Of a stretch of DNA of 43,183 nt, positions 10,407-18,649 are shown piece after piece; the first letter of the stretch is position 1, and each line of letters opens with the position of its first letter. The stretch comes from Magnetococcales bacterium (lineage in GTDB: Bacteria > Pseudomonadota > Magnetococcia > Magnetococcales > JADFYX01). The translations under genes were made by a program, and so were the position numbers. The notes under the pieces were generated by a model that was given only the letters and a program-made list of their open reading frames with translations, did not search any database and had not been told where the DNA came from. The stretch spans positions 1 through 43,183 of the forward strand of contig JADFZS010000036.1 of assembly GCA_015232405.1 (NCBI GenBank), in the 5' to 3' direction.

Positions 10407-11285
10407 ATGGGACATAAAGGGATAATTCTGGCAGGTGGTAGTGGTTCGCGGCTTCATCCGGTGACTCATGTGGTTTCCAAGCAGCTTCTACCTGTTTATG
10501 ATAAACCTATGATTTATTATAGTTTATCTATATTAATGCTGGCGGAAATTCGAGATATTTTAATTATTTCGACACCTGTGGAGCTACCGCGATTCAGGCA
10601 GCTATTGGGAGACGGCAAGAGGTTGGGGATCAACCTATCATATGCGCCCCAGCCGGAGCCGAGGGGGTTGGCGGAGGCGTTTATAATAGGCAAGGAGTTT
10701 GTGGGTAGTGATTCGGTAACGTTGATATTGGGTGACAACATTTTGTATGGCCCTGGCATGCCGGAGCGATTGGTTAAGCATACGGGTATTAAAGATGGAG
10801 CCACGGTTTTTTCGTATCCTGTTAGTGATCCTGAGCGATATGGTGTTATAGAGATGGACGGTGATAACCGCGCGATATCCATAGAGGAAAAGCCGTTAAA
10901 ACCCAGGTCCAACCTTGCTGTTACAGGATTATATTTTTATGATAACAGTGTTGTTGACATGGCTCACAGTATTAAGCCGTCGCCACGAGGGGAGCTTGAG
11001 ATAACGGAGATCAACAACATTTATTTACAGCGTGGTAAGTTAAATGTTGAGGTTTTGGGTAGGGGTTATGCGTGGTTGGATGCAGGAACTGAGGAGTCGA
11101 TGTTGGACGCTTCCAACTATATAGCGACCATAAGCAGGCGGCAGGGTTTAAGGATTGGCTGTATTGAAGAGATAGCGTGGCGCAATAAGTGGATAGATGG
11201 GGAGCAGTTGATAAAGTTGGGTGAGGAGATTGGTAACTCGCCGTATGGGCAGTATATAATCAGGCGGGCGAAATCGGGGTATTAG
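10407..11285 (+). CDS. rfbA: Glucose-1-phosphate thymidylyltransferase
   Basis: The first step of dTDP-L-rhamnose synthesis joins dTTP and glucose-1-phosphate. The 292-residue enzyme opens with [14 protein letters not shown], the nucleotide-binding signature of sugar nucleotidyltransferases. It continues with [27 protein letters not shown] and the C-terminal [19 protein letters not shown] typical of RfbA/RmlA. It sits directly after rfbB, but it is separated from rfbC and rfbD by 535 bp of repeat DNA, which is unusual for a single rfb operon. Confidence 0.97.
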   Translation: MGHKGIILAGGSGSRLHPVTHVVSKQLLPVYDKPMIYYSLSILMLAEIRDILIISTPVELPRFRQLLGDGKRLGINLSYAPQPEPRGLAEAFIIGKEFVGSDSVTLILGDNILYGPGMPERLVKHTGIKDGATVFSYPVSDPERYGVIEMDGDNRAISIEEKPLKPRSNLAVTGLYFYDNSVVDMAHSIKPSPRGELEITEINNIYLQRGKLNVEVLGRGYAWLDAGTEESMLDASNYIATISRRQGLRIGCIEEIAWRNKWIDGEQLIKLGEEIGNSPYGQYIIRRAKSGY

Positions 11286-11298
11286 GTTTTTTTGCCTG

Positions 11299-11491
11299 TA
11301 TTAGTGTGGGTGCAGGGAGATCATCTCCCTGTCGGGTTTGGGCAGCGCCCAAGGTTTTGTAGTTGCTGTAAAGCCGGACGTTAAAAAGACTTTTTTTCGC
11401 TTTTGAAAAAAAGTCCCGGCGAGTTTATTAGTTCCCCAAGGAAGAAAAACCCGGCTTTTTGGGTTTTTCTTCCTTGGGGAATGTTCTTTAC
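11299..11491 (+). repeat. Family-A intergenic repeat, copy 1
   Basis: This 193-bp element starts at TATTAGTGTGGGTGCAGGG. It contains in order the palindrome CAGGGAGATCATCTCCCTG, the hairpin GGGTTTGGGCAGCGCCCAAGG, an A/T-rich hairpin around 11388-11417, and a perfect hairpin at 11432-11481 with 21-bp arms and an 8-nt loop. It lies just after rfbA and could terminate that transcript. Copy 2 follows in the opposite orientation at 11587-11770. Short open frames across it are repeat-derived. Confidence 0.88.
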
Positions 11492-11586
11492 TTAATATGG
11501 GCTGGGTTGGATTTTACGCTAGTATAGACATTGTTGGTATGTGGTTTAAATTGGCTTTTATATTTGCTTAGACCATGGTAGGCAAA

Positions 11587-11770
11587 TATCGTTTGTTAAG
11601 AGATAAAAACCAAAAAAACGGTTTTTATCTCTTAACAAACTTAGAAGCAGAGCCGGGGGCTTTTTTTTAAACGGCGAAAAAAAAGCCTTGATAAATCCGG
11701 CTTTACGGCAAAACCTTGGGCTTTGCCCAAACCCAGCAGGGAGATGATCTCCCTGCACCCACACTAATAA
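11587..11770 (-). repeat. Family-A intergenic repeat, copy 2 (inverted)
   Basis: The same element as copy 1, reversed, and facing it. Its hairpin at 11591-11640 has a perfect 21-bp stem and an 8-nt loop, the same geometry as copy 1, but the stem sequence (GTTTGTTAAGAGATAAAAACC...) is mostly different apart from the AAAAACC tip. The conserved modules (hairpin CTTGGGCTTTGCCCAA and GGGAGATGATCTCCC) lie at about 11715-11760. The gap 11492-11586 between copies holds nothing I recognise. Being upstream of rfbC, it is unlikely to act as that gene's terminator. Confidence 0.87.
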
Positions 11771-11820
11771 AAGAATTTTAAAAGATAACAACATTATTCG
11801 CCATCAACAGGATAACCACC

Positions 11821-12369
11821 ATGAAAGTACAAGAAACCTCCCTTCCTGGCGTTCTACTCATAATCCCAAAAGTATTTCCCGACCCCAGAGGCTTCTTTCT
11901 CGAAACATACCACCAATCTCGATACCAAAAGATGGGTATAGATTTTACCCCAGTTCAAGCCAACCACTCCCGCTCCCAAGCCGGAGTACTAAGAGGTCTA
12001 CACTTTCAACTACAACACCAACAAGCTAAAATAGCCTACGTAACCCACGGAAAAGTGTTCGATGTCGCAGTCGATGTAAGAAAAAACTCCCCAAACTTCG
12101 GACAATGGGTGGGCGTTATGCTCGATGATATCAACCATCACCAACTATACATCCCAAAAGGGTTCGCACACGGCTATTGCGTACTGTCCAATACCGCCGA
12201 CTTTACATATCAATGCTCCGATATCTACCACCAACAATCAGAAAGCGGTATCGCCTGGAACGATCCCAACCTAGCCATAAATTGGCCCATCGATAATCCA
12301 TCTCTATCCGATAAAGATAAACAATGGCTAAACCTAAACAAAACACCAAACGATAAACTACCAGGCTAA
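11821..12369 (+). CDS. rfbC: dTDP-4-dehydrorhamnose 3,5-epimerase
   Basis: Third step of dTDP-L-rhamnose synthesis. The 182-residue cupin-fold enzyme has GVLLIIPKVFPDPRGFFLET, the RGLHFQ motif with the catalytic histidine, and KIAYVTHGKVFDVAVDVRK, followed by IPKGFAHGYCVLS. The start is preceded by AGGATAACCACC. Coding-strand composition differs strongly from rfbB/rfbA: A- and C-rich and G-poor. rfbD follows 6 nt downstream. Confidence 0.97.
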   Translation: MKVQETSLPGVLLIIPKVFPDPRGFFLETYHQSRYQKMGIDFTPVQANHSRSQAGVLRGLHFQLQHQQAKIAYVTHGKVFDVAVDVRKNSPNFGQWVGVMLDDINHHQLYIPKGFAHGYCVLSNTADFTYQCSDIYHQQSESGIAWNDPNLAINWPIDNPSLSDKDKQWLNLNKTPNDKLPG

Positions 12370-12375
12370 ACAAAA

Positions 12376-13254
12376 ATGAAAAAATTATTAATAACAGGCG
12401 CAAAAGGACAAGTAGGCCAAGAACTAACACAACAAGCTAACTTCCATAGCTTTAAACCCATACCACTAAGTAGAGCCGATCTCGATATCAGCGACTACGA
12501 TCAAGTCGATCAAACAGTTAACGATATCAAGCCAGACATAATTATAAATGCCGCAGCGTTTACCAATGTAGACCTTGCCGAAACTAAACAAGAACAAGCA
12601 TTAGCATGTAATAAAGAAGGACCAGACAACCTCGCTGTTACCGCTGCAAAACTAAACATACCCCTTTTTCATATCTCAACAGATTTTATCTTCGATGGCG
12701 AAAAAAACACCCCCTACATAGAAGATGACGACCCCAACCCGTTGAGTTTTTATGGCGAAAGTAAACTTTTAGGCGAAGAGGCGGTTTGGACTGTTTGGGA
12801 TAAGCATATAATACTACGTGTTAGCTGGGTGTTTGGACAATACGGGCACAATTTCTTTAGTGGCGTTGCCGATTGGGCAAAAAACAAAAAAGAGCTGCAA
12901 ATAGTGTCCGATCAGGTTGGTGGACCCACACCTGCAAATGCGGTTGCCGAGACGTTATTGGTTTTAGCAGCAAAATCCATAGAACAAAATAACAGCTTTT
13001 ACTGGGGAACCTACCACTATTCGGGATTGCCTGCGGTTAGTCGATTTGAATATACCCAGTTTATAGTATCTGAGCTGAAAAAAATGGGGGTTGAGAATTT
13101 GGCGAATTTAGTTCCGGTTCCTGCAAGCCACTATCCCATGCCGGCCCAAAGGCCAGCATATTCGGCTTTGGATTCTGGATTGTTGGAAAGAAATTTTGGA
13201 ATTAAAGCTCCTGACTGGCAGGAAGGGGCAAGAGAATTGATAAAAATAAAGTAG
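12376..13254 (+). CDS. rfbD: dTDP-4-dehydrorhamnose reductase
   Basis: Last step of dTDP-L-rhamnose synthesis: NAD(P)H-dependent reduction of the 4-keto group. The 292-residue SDR enzyme shows LLITGAKGQVGQEL at the N-terminus, the STDFIFDGE motif, the active-site YGESKLLGE (YxxxK) and the RVSWVFGQYGHNF segment. It is paired with rfbC and ends directly at a family-A repeat. The first half shares the C-rich, G-poor coding strand of rfbC; the last third drifts toward more G. Confidence 0.97.
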   Translation: MKKLLITGAKGQVGQELTQQANFHSFKPIPLSRADLDISDYDQVDQTVNDIKPDIIINAAAFTNVDLAETKQEQALACNKEGPDNLAVTAAKLNIPLFHISTDFIFDGEKNTPYIEDDDPNPLSFYGESKLLGEEAVWTVWDKHIILRVSWVFGQYGHNFFSGVADWAKNKKELQIVSDQVGGPTPANAVAETLLVLAAKSIEQNNSFYWGTYHYSGLPAVSRFEYTQFIVSELKKMGVENLANLVPVPASHYPMPAQRPAYSALDSGLLERNFGIKAPDWQEGARELIKIK

Positions 13255-13258
13255 TTGC

Positions 13259-13455
13259 CTGTATTAGTGTGGGTTAAGGGAGATCATCTCCCTTATGGGT
13301 TTGGGCAAAGCCCAAGGTTGTGCAGTAAAGCCGGATATAAAAAGGCTTTTTTTTCGCCGTTTAAAAAAAAGCCCCCGGCTAGTATATTAATTCCCATTGG
13401 CGAAAAAACCCAAGCCCCACCGGGTTTTTTCACCAATGGGAATGCCCTTTACCAA
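13259..13455 (+). repeat. Family-A intergenic repeat, copy 3
   Basis: It begins GTATTAGTGTGGGT directly after the rfbD stop, in the same orientation as copy 1. It has the GGGAGATCATCTCCC palindrome, GGGTTTGGGCAAAGCCCAAGG and the GGCTTTTTTTTCGCCG module. The hairpin at 13391-13442 has 21-nt arms with a single C-A mismatch and a 10-nt loop, and could terminate rfbCD transcription. An in-frame peptide (13255-13548) covers it but matches translations of the other copies, so it is not called as a gene. Confidence 0.88.
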
Positions 13456-13570
13456 ACAAAAGGCAAAGCAACATTCAGCTCCATCATAAAAAAAACAAAA
13501 AAAATTCACTTTTTTTACATCTACCCCAAAAATTTATTATCATTGTAGGTTAGAAAAAAGGATATCAAAA

Positions 13571-13780
13571 ATGACATTCATAACATTCGATACATTAGCC
13601 TACAACGAAGAGTTAAAAAAATCCGGTGTTCCCAAAAAACAGGCTTTAGCTCAAGTACGAGCTTTATCAAAAGCGTTGGAATCTAAGGAGCTGGCAACAA
13701 AAGCAGACCTTCGTATGGAACTAGCCCAGCAAGAAACCAGGCTGGTAAAATGGATGGTTGGTGTATCAATTGTTCCATAG
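13571..13780 (+). CDS. DUF1640-like coiled-coil protein, probably frameshifted
   Basis: This 69-residue product begins TFITFDTLAYNEELKKSGVP and continues KALESKELATKADLRMEL, the pattern of small DUF1640-type coiled-coil proteins that normally end in one membrane helix. Here the frame stops right after VKWMVGVSIV. A one-base shift at about 13775-13777 would continue as GIIIASFLTIIKMISPG and stop at 13831-13833, restoring exactly such a helix. A single-base deletion (or sequencing error) is therefore likely. The 3' end would then overlap the convergent TPR gene. RBS AAGGA lies 9-10 nt before ATG. Function unknown. Confidence 0.65.
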   Translation: MTFITFDTLAYNEELKKSGVPKKQALAQVRALSKALESKELATKADLRMELAQQETRLVKWMVGVSIVP

Positions 13781-13794
13781 GAATTATCATCGCC

Positions 13795-15075
13795 TCATTT
13801 CTTACCATTATCAAGATGATTAGCCCCGGATAAACCTCCTAAACTATCCAACAAACCCTGCACTATCTTCACCATGTGAGGCATACCGACTTTCTTAAAA
13901 AGACCAATACTCTTCTGCCACATCTTTCTGGCTTTATCCAAATCTCCTTTGATTTCATATAATAAGCCAAGGTTGGCATATTGATTAGCAATATACTCCT
14001 TACGACCAAGCTCTTTCTCTATGGCTAGGCTTTTTAAATACATCTCTTCGGCTCTTGCCAAATCTCCTCTGGTTAAATACACATTGCCAAGGTTGCCGTA
14101 GTCAGAAGCCATACCTTCCTTACGACCAAGCTCTTTCTCTATGGCTAAGCTTTTTAAATATATCTCTTCGGCTCTTGCCAAATCTCCTCTTTTTCTATAC
14201 ACAATGCCAAGATTACCGTATTGACTAGCCATACCCTCCTTACGACCAAGCTCTTTCTCTATGGATAGGCTTTTTAAAAACATATCTTCTGCTTTTGTCA
14301 GATTTCCTCTTGTTCCAAACACAATGCCAAGGTTGCCGTATTGACTAGCCATACCCTCCTTACGACCAAGCTCTTTCTCTATGGATAGGCTTTTTAAATG
14401 CATCTCTTCGGCTCTTGCCAAATCTCCTCTGGTTCTATACAAAATACCAAGATTGCCGTAGGCTACTGCCACCAAGCTATAATCATCACTCTTTTCTCCC
14501 AACTCAAGCACCCGATTAGAGGCAGCCATTGCAGCATCAATTTCACCAGTTCTAAATAAAAGATGCCCTAATCTATTCCAACCATCTGGATCATCAGGAT
14601 CTAGTTCTACTGCTTGTTGGTAATAGCTTAGTGCTTTTTTGGTTTCGTTTAAAAAGGCAAGTGCTCCGAGGTTACGGGCATCTTTTGCGGCTTGTTTGTT
14701 GGCTTTTTCTCCTAGTTCTTTGTTATGGTTCAGGCTCTCTTCAAATAGCTTTATTGCGGTGGTTATTTTGCCTTGCTCAAGCTCTTTACTGGCTTTTTTC
14801 GCCATTGTGGTGTTTAAGCTTTGAATATCTTTAACTACTTGGGTAATGGCTTTTTTGCACTCGGGATAAGTCTCTTGGTTTGATGGGTGATCGCTATTTT
14901 TAGATATTTGACAAATCTTGATAGCAATTTCTTCAGCTGTAGGATGGGGTTTTGCTGGGAAAAAAAGAGCTTTTATTAGGGCAATTAAAACACCGAGGAT
15001 GCCTAAAATTGTAGCAATTGTACCCCATGTGTTAGATATATTTTCTGAAATTGGAAGCCATAGAACCTCAACCAT
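13795..15075 (-). CDS. Membrane-anchored TPR (kinesin-light-chain-type) repeat protein
   Basis: The 426-residue protein has an N-terminal membrane helix (about residues 15-36, ATILGILGVLIALIKALFF). A helical region and then 40-residue TPR units follow (GNLGIVYRTRGDLARAEEMH type). Such repeats mediate protein-protein contacts. I chose ATG at 15075 because GGGGA lies 8 nt upstream; a TTG at 15096 would add seven residues but lacks a ribosome-binding site. Four units are nearly identical at the DNA level with exactly 120-nt spacing. No partner or enzymatic domain is evident; it is flanked by inverted family-A repeats. Confidence 0.85.
   Translation of the reverse strand: MVEVLWLPISENISNTWGTIATILGILGVLIALIKALFFPAKPHPTAEEIAIKICQISKNSDHPSNQETYPECKKAITQVVKDIQSLNTTMAKKASKELEQGKITTAIKLFEESLNHNKELGEKANKQAAKDARNLGALAFLNETKKALSYYQQAVELDPDDPDGWNRLGHLLFRTGEIDAAMAASNRVLELGEKSDDYSLVAVAYGNLGILYRTRGDLARAEEMHLKSLSIEKELGRKEGMASQYGNLGIVFGTRGNLTKAEDMFLKSLSIEKELGRKEGMASQYGNLGIVYRKRGDLARAEEIYLKSLAIEKELGRKEGMASDYGNLGNVYLTRGDLARAEEMYLKSLAIEKELGRKEYIANQYANLGLLYEIKGDLDKARKMWQKSIGLFKKVGMPHMVKIVQGLLDSLGGLSGANHLDNGKK
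13981..14460 (-). repeat. Four tandem 120-nt repeats inside the TPR gene
   Basis: The segment CTTACGACCAAGCTCTTTCT recurs at an exact 120-nt spacing in four consecutive units, each encoding one 40-residue TPR. Units differ by only a scatter of bases, which implies recent duplication or gene conversion. Copy number could vary between strains. Confidence 0.9.
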
Positions 15076-15204
15076 CGATACGTCCCCAGTTTTCAATTTG
15101 CTGTTGTTGTTGCTCTAAGTTATTTTATGTTTATAGCACAGAAATTTAGCTCCAACCAAAGATGTTTTGTTTATATAGACGGCCCAAACCTAACCTGCTC
15201 TTTT

Positions 15205-15395
15205 TAAACGAAGGACATTCCCATTGAATAAAACCCCTTAAAACCGGGGTTTTTATGCTATGGGAATTAGTAGGTTGTGCCGGGGGCTTTTTTTTTATGA
15301 CAAAAAAAGCCTTTTTATTTCCGGCTTTACTGCAACGGCAAAACCTTGGGCTTTGCCCAAACCCAGCAGGGAGATAATCTCCCTGCACCCATGTT
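15205..15395 (-). repeat. Family-A intergenic repeat, copy 4 (inverted)
   Basis: This copy is reversed relative to copy 3. Conserved modules (CTTGGGCTTTGCCCAA and GGGAGATAATCTCCC) lie at about 15344-15386, with the poly-T/poly-A hairpin near 15285-15310. The hairpin at 15218-15266 is degraded: 20- and 21-nt arms with several mismatches around an 8-nt loop. It sits between two divergently transcribed genes, so it is not simply a terminator. The rest of the 15076-15512 gap holds nothing I recognise beyond the promoters it must contain. Confidence 0.86.
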
Positions 15396-15512
15396 AGTTT
15401 ATACATACTTATATTTTACCCTTTTTTCCCACCAGCTTTTCTTTGCACCCCTACTCCCTTCTGTTATATCCTGCCAATTGACTTTCTTTAATTTTTTATA
15501 AGGTTTGGTATT

Positions 15513-17270
15513 TTGAATAATAGTGAGATTCTAAAACGGTTCCTAAGATATGTATGGCCCTATCGCTGGCACCTCCTCGTCTCCTTTATAAGTATGATTC
15601 TCATCGCATCCACTAGCGGAGCAATTGCATACTCCGTAAAGCCCATTCTCGACGATATATTTATTAAACAAGATACAACCATGCTCTACTATATGCCCAT
15701 CGCTATATTGGGTATATTCGGCTTTCGTGGTTTGGCCTATTTTACCCAGTCTTATGCTATGGCTTATGTCGGTGAAAAAGTTGTGCGAACCATGCAGATA
15801 GAGCTTTATAACCATATGCTGGATCTCGATATCAACCTCTACGCATCCACTTCTCCCGGTAGCTTTATCTCCCGTGTTACCTACGATACCAACCTGCTAC
15901 GTGGTACAGCCTCTACAACTATCTCTAACCTGTTTCGTGAAGGCTTTACCATTATTTTTCTCATAAGCCTGCTCTTCTACCAAAACTTTCAACTGGCTTT
16001 TATGGCTATCGTCGGGCTGCCCCTGTCCGGGTTTTTAATTATCTTTTTTGGTAAAAAAGTACGCAAACTATCCAAAGCCAGCCAAGAACTTATGGAGCTT
16101 ATTACCTCCCACCTAGAAGAGAGCTTTGGTGGTATTCGCATCGTAAAAGCCTTTGGTATGGAAGATAGAGAACGTAACCTGTTTGCAGATATATCAAAAA
16201 AAGTGCTAAAAAATAACCTGCGTACCGCAAAAGTACAGTCCGTTACCCACCCATCTATGGATCTGGTGGCAGGTGTCGCCATATGTGCCGTGGTATACTA
16301 TGGCGGTCGCTATGTGATAACCGAAGAAATCACAACAGGGGAGTTTTTCTCCTTTGTTACCGCGCTGTTAATGGCATACACACCCATAAAAAGGTTCTCC
16401 ACCCTTAATAACTCGCTACAGGCCGGTATCGCCGCAGCACGACGTATTTTTGATATGCTGGATACCGTACCGGACATTAGAGATAAAGAAAACGCCTTCG
16501 ACCTACCGCCGATACAAAAGAATATCACCTTTAAAAACATGCACTTTACCTACGAAGCTGCCGATGAAAGCGTGCTGGAGGATATCAACCTAAAGGTAAA
16601 AGCTGGGGAAACCGTGGCTCTGGTCGGCTCTAGCGGTTCCGGCAAGACATCACTAGTGCATCTCATACCCCGGTTTTACGATGTGGAGTCCGGCTCCGTG
16701 GAGATCGATGGCGTAGACATTAGAGATGTCACCCTAAAAAGCCTGCGAGGCCAAATAGCCATGGTAACACAAGAGATTATCCTCTTTAACGATACCATCC
16801 GCCATAACATCGCCTATGGCGAAGAGGAACGTTCTTTAGAAGAGGTTAAAGAGGCTGCCAGAATAGCCAACGCATTGGAGTTTATCGAAGAGTTTCCCGA
16901 TGGTTTTGATACCCAAATCGGAGCAAGAGGAGTTAAGCTATCCGGTGGACAAAGACAAAGAATATCCATCGCCCGATCCATATTAAAAAACGCCCCGATA
17001 TTGATTTTAGATGAGGCTACCAGCGCGTTGGATAACGAAAGCGAAAGAGCGGTACAAATAGCTTTGGAACGGTTGATGAGCAACCGTACCACGTTGGTTA
17101 TCGCCCATCGACTCTCCACCATTAGAAATGCCGATAGAATTGTGGTGTTATCCGATGGACAGATAGTTGAAGAGGGAACCCATAACGGGCTGTTGAAAAA
17201 AGATGGCGAGTATGCCCGTTTTTATGCGTTACAGTTTGAAAATTCCAAAAAAAATAAAAAGAAAAAATAA
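15513..17270 (+). CDS. MsbA-like ABC exporter (lipid A/polysaccharide flippase type)
   Basis: This 585-residue half-transporter has an N-terminal six-helix membrane domain (about residues 15-310) fused to an ATPase domain (about 335-580). The ATPase shows Walker A (GSSGSGKTSL), signature LSGGQRQR, Walker B (ILILDEATSALD) and the switch histidine region (LVIAHRLSTI). The family exports lipid-linked substrates such as lipid A across the inner membrane as homodimers. The start is TTG at 15513 with AAGG upstream. It stands at the head of a glycosyltransferase block, consistent with lipid-linked glycan transport; specificity cannot be read from sequence. Confidence 0.93.
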   Translation: MNNSEILKRFLRYVWPYRWHLLVSFISMILIASTSGAIAYSVKPILDDIFIKQDTTMLYYMPIAILGIFGFRGLAYFTQSYAMAYVGEKVVRTMQIELYNHMLDLDINLYASTSPGSFISRVTYDTNLLRGTASTTISNLFREGFTIIFLISLLFYQNFQLAFMAIVGLPLSGFLIIFFGKKVRKLSKASQELMELITSHLEESFGGIRIVKAFGMEDRERNLFADISKKVLKNNLRTAKVQSVTHPSMDLVAGVAICAVVYYGGRYVITEEITTGEFFSFVTALLMAYTPIKRFSTLNNSLQAGIAAARRIFDMLDTVPDIRDKENAFDLPPIQKNITFKNMHFTYEAADESVLEDINLKVKAGETVALVGSSGSGKTSLVHLIPRFYDVESGSVEIDGVDIRDVTLKSLRGQIAMVTQEIILFNDTIRHNIAYGEEERSLEEVKEAARIANALEFIEEFPDGFDTQIGARGVKLSGGQRQRISIARSILKNAPILILDEATSALDNESERAVQIALERLMSNRTTLVIAHRLSTIRNADRIVVLSDGQIVEEGTHNGLLKKDGEYARFYALQFENSKKNKKKK

Positions 17271-17284
17271 ATTTAAGGGGATGG

Positions 17285-17430
17285 GTCTGGCGAAGGGACA
17301 AGTCCCTTCCCAGTGGGGTTTGGGGCAAAGCCCCAACTTTTTAATTTAAAAACATTTTTTCATACCATGGGGGCTTTGCCCCCAAACCCCCATTGGGGGA
17401 GATAATCTCCCCCAATCCCCCATGATAGTT
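17285..17430. repeat. Inverted-repeat element related to the intergenic repeat modules
   Basis: Two related modules face each other. On the left is the palindrome GAAGGGACAAGTCCCTTC followed by GGGGTTTGGGGCAAAGCCCC. On the right (about 17367-17428) is the mirror image, GGGGGCTTTGCCCCC followed by GGGGGAGATAATCTCCCCC. A short A/T-rich spacer separates them. It follows the exporter gene directly and may terminate transcription in both directions. Confidence 0.75.
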
Positions 17431-17469
17431 TTTTTTGGGTTTGGGTTTGGGGCATCGAAACAAATTTAA

Positions 17470-18645
17470 GTGCACATTGCCATTGTTCTGATACGCTACA
17501 AACCCTACGGCGGTTACGAACGGCAAGCAGCCCTGCTAGCCGATACCCTATTGGCCCGTGGTCATAAAATAACCATCATCAGCAGCCAATGGACCGGAGA
17601 GAAAAAACCGGGGCTTGAGTTTATTCAATTACCCATAATTAAACTATCGTCATGGCTAAAAACTGGCTCCTTCGCTTTGATGTCTCGTGCTGTTATAAAC
17701 AAAAAAAGCTTTGATTTAACAATAGCCTTTGATCGCTCCCTTACCATGGATATCTACCGGGCCGGAAGTGCCTGTCATAAAAGCTGGCTTGCTGCTCGAA
17801 TTAAAGCCAACGGCCTAAAAGCCCGAATATCCATCGCTATAAACCCTCTTAACCGTGTAATAAACCGCATAGAAAAAAGCCTGTTTGCTAACTTAAAAAA
17901 AACACAAGGAACAGTGGTTGTTCTCTCATCTGCCAGTGCCAAGCAAATTCAAAACCACTATCACCTACCTTCAGAGCAGTTTAAAATCATACCCCCTGCC
18001 GTTGATTTCAATCGGTTCAAGGATCAAGACAGCCTTGAATTTAGAAGTAAAGCCAGAGAGAAACTAAACTTACAAAAACAAGATCGCCTCTTATTACATG
18101 TGGGTTCCGGCTTTCGTATAAAAGGGGTGGAACGGATCATACGCGCCCTGCCCCATTTACAAAATATAGAGGATTATAAATTTCGCTTTATCGCTATAGG
18201 AGCAGATAAAAAAGGCATTCGGCAAAACCAGGCACTTGCCAAAAAGCTCGCCGTTGACCATATGGTGGAATTTCCCGGTGGAGTGGAAAATGTCGGTGAG
18301 TATTACGCAGCTGCCGACTGTTTTTTACTGCTATCCATGCTGGAAACCTTTGGAGCTGTTACCGCAGAAGCTCTCTGGTTTGGACTGCCGACCTTGATCG
18401 GTAGGGGTGCTGGCTCTGCTGGTCTGATAAGCAACAGCACCTTGGGAGAGGTGGTCGAAGAGTCCGTTACGCCAGATAAGTTGGCGCAGATGATAAATGT
18501 GTGTTTAAATAGAGATTATAACAATAACTCAAAACAAGATATAAACAATATAAAACAGCAAAGACGTAATTTATCTGCTAAATGCGACCTGACAACGGTT
18601 ATGGACCAATATTTAGAACTAATTGAAACTAAAAAAAGGGTTTAA
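17470..18645 (+). CDS. GT4-family glycosyltransferase (LPS core type)
   Basis: The 391-residue GT-B enzyme starts at GTG (HIAIVLIRYKPYGGYERQAA) and resembles WaaG-like LPS core glucosyltransferases. The C-terminal donor domain shows GSGFRIKGVERIIRALPHL and the EX7E-like segment in LLLSMLETFGAVTAEALWFG. It is predicted to act on the cytoplasmic face of the inner membrane on a lipid-linked acceptor. The CgeB-like gene follows 4 nt after its stop. The exact sugar is unknown. Confidence 0.87.
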   Translation: MHIAIVLIRYKPYGGYERQAALLADTLLARGHKITIISSQWTGEKKPGLEFIQLPIIKLSSWLKTGSFALMSRAVINKKSFDLTIAFDRSLTMDIYRAGSACHKSWLAARIKANGLKARISIAINPLNRVINRIEKSLFANLKKTQGTVVVLSSASAKQIQNHYHLPSEQFKIIPPAVDFNRFKDQDSLEFRSKAREKLNLQKQDRLLLHVGSGFRIKGVERIIRALPHLQNIEDYKFRFIAIGADKKGIRQNQALAKKLAVDHMVEFPGGVENVGEYYAAADCFLLLSMLETFGAVTAEALWFGLPTLIGRGAGSAGLISNSTLGEVVEESVTPDKLAQMINVCLNRDYNNNSKQDINNIKQQRRNLSAKCDLTTVMDQYLELIETKKRV

Positions 18646-18649
18646 CACC

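Noticed and set aside
13255..13548. A 97-residue open frame and a related minus-strand frame at 11558-11794 as protein genes
   Set aside because: The translated sequence recurs in several repeat copies (GDHLP-GFGQSPR type), showing it comes from the palindromic modules rather than selection for protein.
13981..14460. CRISPR array
   Set aside because: The 120-nt repeats are in frame within a TPR gene, with no variable spacers and no cas genes in the window.
11299..15395. Family-A hairpins as retron msr-msd or integron attC sites
   Set aside because: No reverse transcriptase or integrase gene is present and the attC or retron signature sequences are not seen; the repeats are many and intergenic.
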